A stretch of 8,673 nt of DNA from assembly GCA_900540995.1 (NCBI GenBank), contig UQHO01000054.1:1-8673 (forward strand). The letters are read 5' to 3'. The notes under the pieces were generated by a model. It made no database searches, had not been told where the DNA came from, and saw only the letters and a program-made list of their open reading frames with translations. Made by a program: the position numbers and the translations under genes. Source of the stretch: an uncultured Collinsella sp. Its GTDB lineage: Bacteria; Actinomycetota; Coriobacteriia; Coriobacteriales; Coriobacteriaceae. Position 1 is the first letter of the stretch. Every line of letters starts with the position of its first letter. Shown here in pieces: positions 6,473 to 8,673 of the stretch.

Positions 6473-6498
6473 AAGACTCCGTACGAAAGGGGAGGGCT

Positions 6499-7344
6499 AT
6501 GGTCGTACCCGAGCTTTCGCTCATGAACATCAACCATCGTTACTACAGCATCGAGACGTTTTTTAAGGCTGCAGGTGAGGCCGGCTATCGCAATATCGAG
6601 CTGTGGACCGGCTCGATGCACCTGTATGTGGATTGCCATGAGCACGATTCGGTGGATAAGATTCGCGATCTTGCCGCCCAGTACGGTATCAAGATCGTGT
6701 GCGTGTGCCCCGAGCAGAACAACCCCAAGCCGTGGAACGTCGCGGTGCGCGGCGAGGCGGGCCAAAAACGCATCCTCTCCTACTTTAAGAATGTGATTGA
6801 CGTAGCCGTTGAGTTGGGCGTGCCGCAGATTCTGGTGACGAGTGGTTGGGCCTATCTGGACGAGCCGGCTGAGGACGCCTGGGCCCGCAGCGTTGCCATG
6901 CTGCGCTCGGTGTGCGACTACGCCGACACGCGCGGTATTCGCGTCGCGCTCGAGGCGCTGCAGCCGTCGGAGTCCGTGCTGGTCAACACCGCACAGGATG
7001 TGGCACGCATCCTCGAAGCGGTCGACCGCCCCAATTGTAAGGCTTGTATCGACTTTGGCGCCATGGAAGTTGCCGGCGACACGATCGACGGCTACTTTGA
7101 GGTTTTGGGCGACAAGATCGTTCACACCCACTTTGTAGATGTGGGCGGCGGCACGACGCATCTTGCCTGGGGCGACGGCGAGCGTGATATGCGTGCCGAC
7201 CTCGATGCACTCATGCGCCACGGCTATACGGGCTATGTCTCGGCCGAGACGTGTGATGGCCGCTACTATCAGGATCCGTCCAAGGCGACGACTCAGGTTA
7301 TCGAGATGTATCGCCGTGTGACAGCGGAGATGGAAGCCGAATAA
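6499..7344 (+). CDS. Sugar phosphate isomerase/epimerase family protein, FrlC-like
   Basis: A 281-residue TIM-barrel protein of the AP-endonuclease-2/xylose-isomerase-like superfamily. The metal and catalytic set expected for ketose 3-epimerases is visible: E152 (VALEALQP), D185 (ACIDFGAM), H211 (VHTHFVDVGG) and E250 (VSAETCDG). Overall layout and length resemble E. coli FrlC (about 276 residues), the fructoselysine 3-epimerase that interconverts psicoselysine and fructoselysine, including 'GYRNIELWTG' near the start and 'HFVD' late. In this setting it would feed a C3-epimeric adduct to the PTS and deglycase. ATG 6499 has AAAGGGGAGG (6486-6495) close upstream; ATG 6523 would cut into the first strand. 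It lies behind a terminator and is followed by its own. It could instead act on a free ketose or another polyol; the substrate is inferred from neighbours. Confidence 0.82.
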   Translation: MVVPELSLMNINHRYYSIETFFKAAGEAGYRNIELWTGSMHLYVDCHEHDSVDKIRDLAAQYGIKIVCVCPEQNNPKPWNVAVRGEAGQKRILSYFKNVIDVAVELGVPQILVTSGWAYLDEPAEDAWARSVAMLRSVCDYADTRGIRVALEALQPSESVLVNTAQDVARILEAVDRPNCKACIDFGAMEVAGDTIDGYFEVLGDKIVHTHFVDVGGGTTHLAWGDGERDMRADLDALMRHGYTGYVSAETCDGRYYQDPSKATTQVIEMYRRVTAEMEAE

Positions 7345-7353
7345 CTAAACTGC

Positions 7354-7400
7354 GCGGTTGCGCCGGAAACGCTTGGGCGGGTCTGGCGCAACGCATTTTT
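7354..7400 (+). terminator. Intrinsic terminator after the epimerase
   Basis: GTTGCGCC (7357-7364) pairs perfectly with GGCGCAAC (7385-7392) over a 20-base loop, with two further pairs past a one-base bulge. ATTTTT follows (7395-7400). The T-run is short, so moderate strength is likely. Confidence 0.7.
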
Positions 7401-7462
7401 AGCCTGCGAGTTGTGGAGCGCCCGTTGGCAGCGGAGATCGAAATAGACAACTAATGGCGTTG

Positions 7463-7470
7463 TAATACCA
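7463..7470 (-). promoter_or_regulatory. Third, inverted GGTATTA box upstream of P3
   Basis: TAATACCA is the reverse complement of the TGGTATTA operator box. It lies 51 bases before the first direct box of P3. P1 and P2 have no counterpart that I can see. It could allow looping by a regulator, or be chance. Confidence 0.4.
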
Positions 7471-7487
7471 CTCGGGCAAGGAAACCG

Positions 7488-7562
7488 ACCGTTCGTCGTA
7501 AATCTTCGTGAGTTTGGATTGGTATTAAATAACAAGCAATCGTATGGCTATAATTGGTATCA
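7488..7562 (+). promoter_or_regulatory. Promoter/operator region P3 (second deglycase)
   Basis: TTGGTATTAAAT (7519-7530) and TTGGTATCA (7554-7562) repeat the P2 arrangement almost exactly, with GG positions 35 bases apart. TATAAT lies at 7549-7554, overlapping the second box by one base as in P2. The stretch from TATAAT through GGTATCA is identical in P2 and P3. ACCGTTC (7488-7494) matches the upstream box of P1/P2 but the match ends there. The expected transcript would have a leader of only about 50 bases. Confidence 0.7.
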
Positions 7563-7611
7563 GCAAGAAGCGCGATGTATAGAATCGTGCACATGTGATG
7601 GGAGGACACAC

Positions 7612-8673
7612 ATGAAGGAGACCGAGAAGATCGAGATCATGCACTTCGACCAGGAGGGCTACCTCGAGGACGGCAGGAACGTCTACGAGGCCGGCAAGCG
7701 GATGACCGCCCTGGCCGACCGCGTGCACGAGGAGGGCTACGACGCCGTCTTCCTGATGGGCGTCGGCGGCACCTGGGACGAGTTCATGCAGCTCGAGTAC
7801 CTCATGAACAAGTTCGGCGACCGCGACCTCGAGGTCTACCTGATCCACGCCGCCGAGTGGAACGTCATGGGCCACAAGCGCATGACCGAGCGCTCCGTCG
7901 TGCTGACCGCCTCCGAGTCCGGCACCACTCCCGAGGTGCTCGAGGCCATCGGCAAGATGAAGGAGATGGGCGTGCGCGTCTTCGCCATGACCAACCCCGA
8001 GGGCAAGATCGGCCGCGCCGTGGGCGCCGAGAACTGCGTCATGATGGCCTCCGACCACGGCGCCGGCGGCTGCGAGAAGGGCTACTACCTCGCCGACTGC
8101 TTCGGCCTGCGCCTGCTCAACCGCCGCGGCTGCTTCCCCAAGTTCGACCTGTTCATCGAGCAGACGAGGGACGTCTGGAAGGACATGCTCGACATCCGCA
8201 AGCGCTTCGAGCCGCGCGCCGGGGAGCTCGCCAGGAAGTACGCGCTGGCCGACTACACCATGTTCATCGGCTCGGGCGCGCTGTGGGGCGAGACCGTCCT
8301 GTACTCCATGTGCCTGCTCGAGGAGATGCAGTGGAAGCGCATCCGCCACATCACCTCGCACGACTTCTTCCACGGCACGCTCGAGCTGCTCGAGCCCGGC
8401 GTCCCGGTGTTCCTGTTCATGGGCGAGGACGAGTGCCGCGCCCTCGACGAGCGCGTCCGCGCCTTCCTCACCAGCGGCGTGACCGGCGACGAGGACTACG
8501 TCATCATCGACACCGCCGAGTACGCGATCCCGGGCCTGGACGACGACTTCCGCGTCATCGTGTCCCCGTGGATCCTCTCCGTGCTGACCACCGACCGCCT
8601 CGCCCGCAACTACGAGCTGGTCACCAAGCACAACCTCAAGTACCGCCGCTACTACCACCAGTTCGACTACTAA
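7612..8673 (+). CDS. SIS-domain sugar-adduct 6-phosphate deglycase, FrlB/GfrF type (copy 2)
   Basis: The protein is identical in all 353 residues to the product of 2461-3522, including the phosphosugar loops (50-55, 101-108) and the E238/H254 pair, so the same enzymatic role is expected. The nucleotide sequence also appears identical, including the single T-ending codon at residue 106. What differs is control: this copy stands alone behind P3, with GGGAGG (7600-7605) six bases before the ATG and no leader hairpin. The frame stays open upstream to 7519, but that region is the promoter and operator, so ATG 7612 is the start. Placing a second dose of deglycase under its own promoter could prevent build-up of a toxic adduct phosphate; this is inference. 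The gene is complete, and its stop is the last codon of the window, so what follows is unknown. Confidence 0.88.
   Translation: MKETEKIEIMHFDQEGYLEDGRNVYEAGKRMTALADRVHEEGYDAVFLMGVGGTWDEFMQLEYLMNKFGDRDLEVYLIHAAEWNVMGHKRMTERSVVLTASESGTTPEVLEAIGKMKEMGVRVFAMTNPEGKIGRAVGAENCVMMASDHGAGGCEKGYYLADCFGLRLLNRRGCFPKFDLFIEQTRDVWKDMLDIRKRFEPRAGELARKYALADYTMFIGSGALWGETVLYSMCLLEEMQWKRIRHITSHDFFHGTLELLEPGVPVFLFMGEDECRALDERVRAFLTSGVTGDEDYVIIDTAEYAIPGLDDDFRVIVSPWILSVLTTDRLARNYELVTKHNLKYRRYYHQFDY
7612..8673 (+). repeat. 1,062-bp direct repeat, unit 2
   Basis: Second member of the pair with 2461-3522, same orientation, start codons 5,151 bases apart. The right boundary cannot be seen because the window ends at the stop codon. 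Recombination between the units would delete or amplify EIIA, EIIB, EIIC, EIID and the epimerase together. Confidence 0.93.

Noticed and set aside
7519..7611. N-terminal extension of the second deglycase
   Set aside because: The frame is open, but this stretch holds the -10, both operator boxes and the GGGAGG site. The first copy shows the protein starts at the ATG equivalent to 7612.

Overview
The window reads as part of the chromosome of a moderately GC-rich gut actinobacterium. Collinsella or a close coriobacterium is my best guess, inferred from protein family content, codon use and strong GGGAGG-type ribosome binding sites; nothing in the sequence names the species. All genes are on the + strand.

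Layout. (1) 1-190: window edge with a perfect 22-bp inverted repeat, then the upstream region of a small hypothetical gene (191-679). (2) 718-2183: two different GntR/HutC-type regulators (winged helix plus UTRA) in tandem, overlapping by 16 nt and closed by an intrinsic terminator. (3) 2266-4503: a promoter region, then an FrlB/GfrF-type SIS-domain deglycase, mannose-family PTS EIIA and EIIB. (4) 4586-6386: a second promoter region, then PTS EIIC and EIID, a terminator, and an FrlC-like TIM-barrel epimerase (6499-7344) with its own terminator. (5) 7463-8673: a third promoter region and a second copy of the SIS deglycase, which I read as base-for-base identical to the first over the whole reading frame. 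The window stops at its stop codon.

How the genes work together (inference from families). The EIIA/B/C/D complex would import a sugar adduct and phosphorylate it. The SIS enzyme would split the 6-phosphate into glucose 6-phosphate and an amine or amino acid. The FrlC-like epimerase would bring a C3 epimer (psicose-type adduct) into the pathway. The two GntR repressors would sense the substrate or its phosphate. This matches Amadori-product (fructoselysine/glucoselysine) use as known for E. coli frl and Salmonella gfr. The absence of a separate FrlD-type kinase fits PTS phosphorylation. The exact substrate cannot be read from sequence.

Most notable: each of the three promoter regions carries the same pair of GGTATYA boxes 33-35 bp apart, at two of them flanking a TATAAT -10, so the locus looks like one regulon split into three units. 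The deglycase is present as two identical copies whose identity starts exactly at the ATG. Its codons end in G or C at every position but one, unlike its neighbours, which suggests recent import and/or gene conversion. The gaps without genes (2184-2460, 4504-4798, 7345-7611) are each under 300 bases and hold the promoters, leaders and terminators listed.
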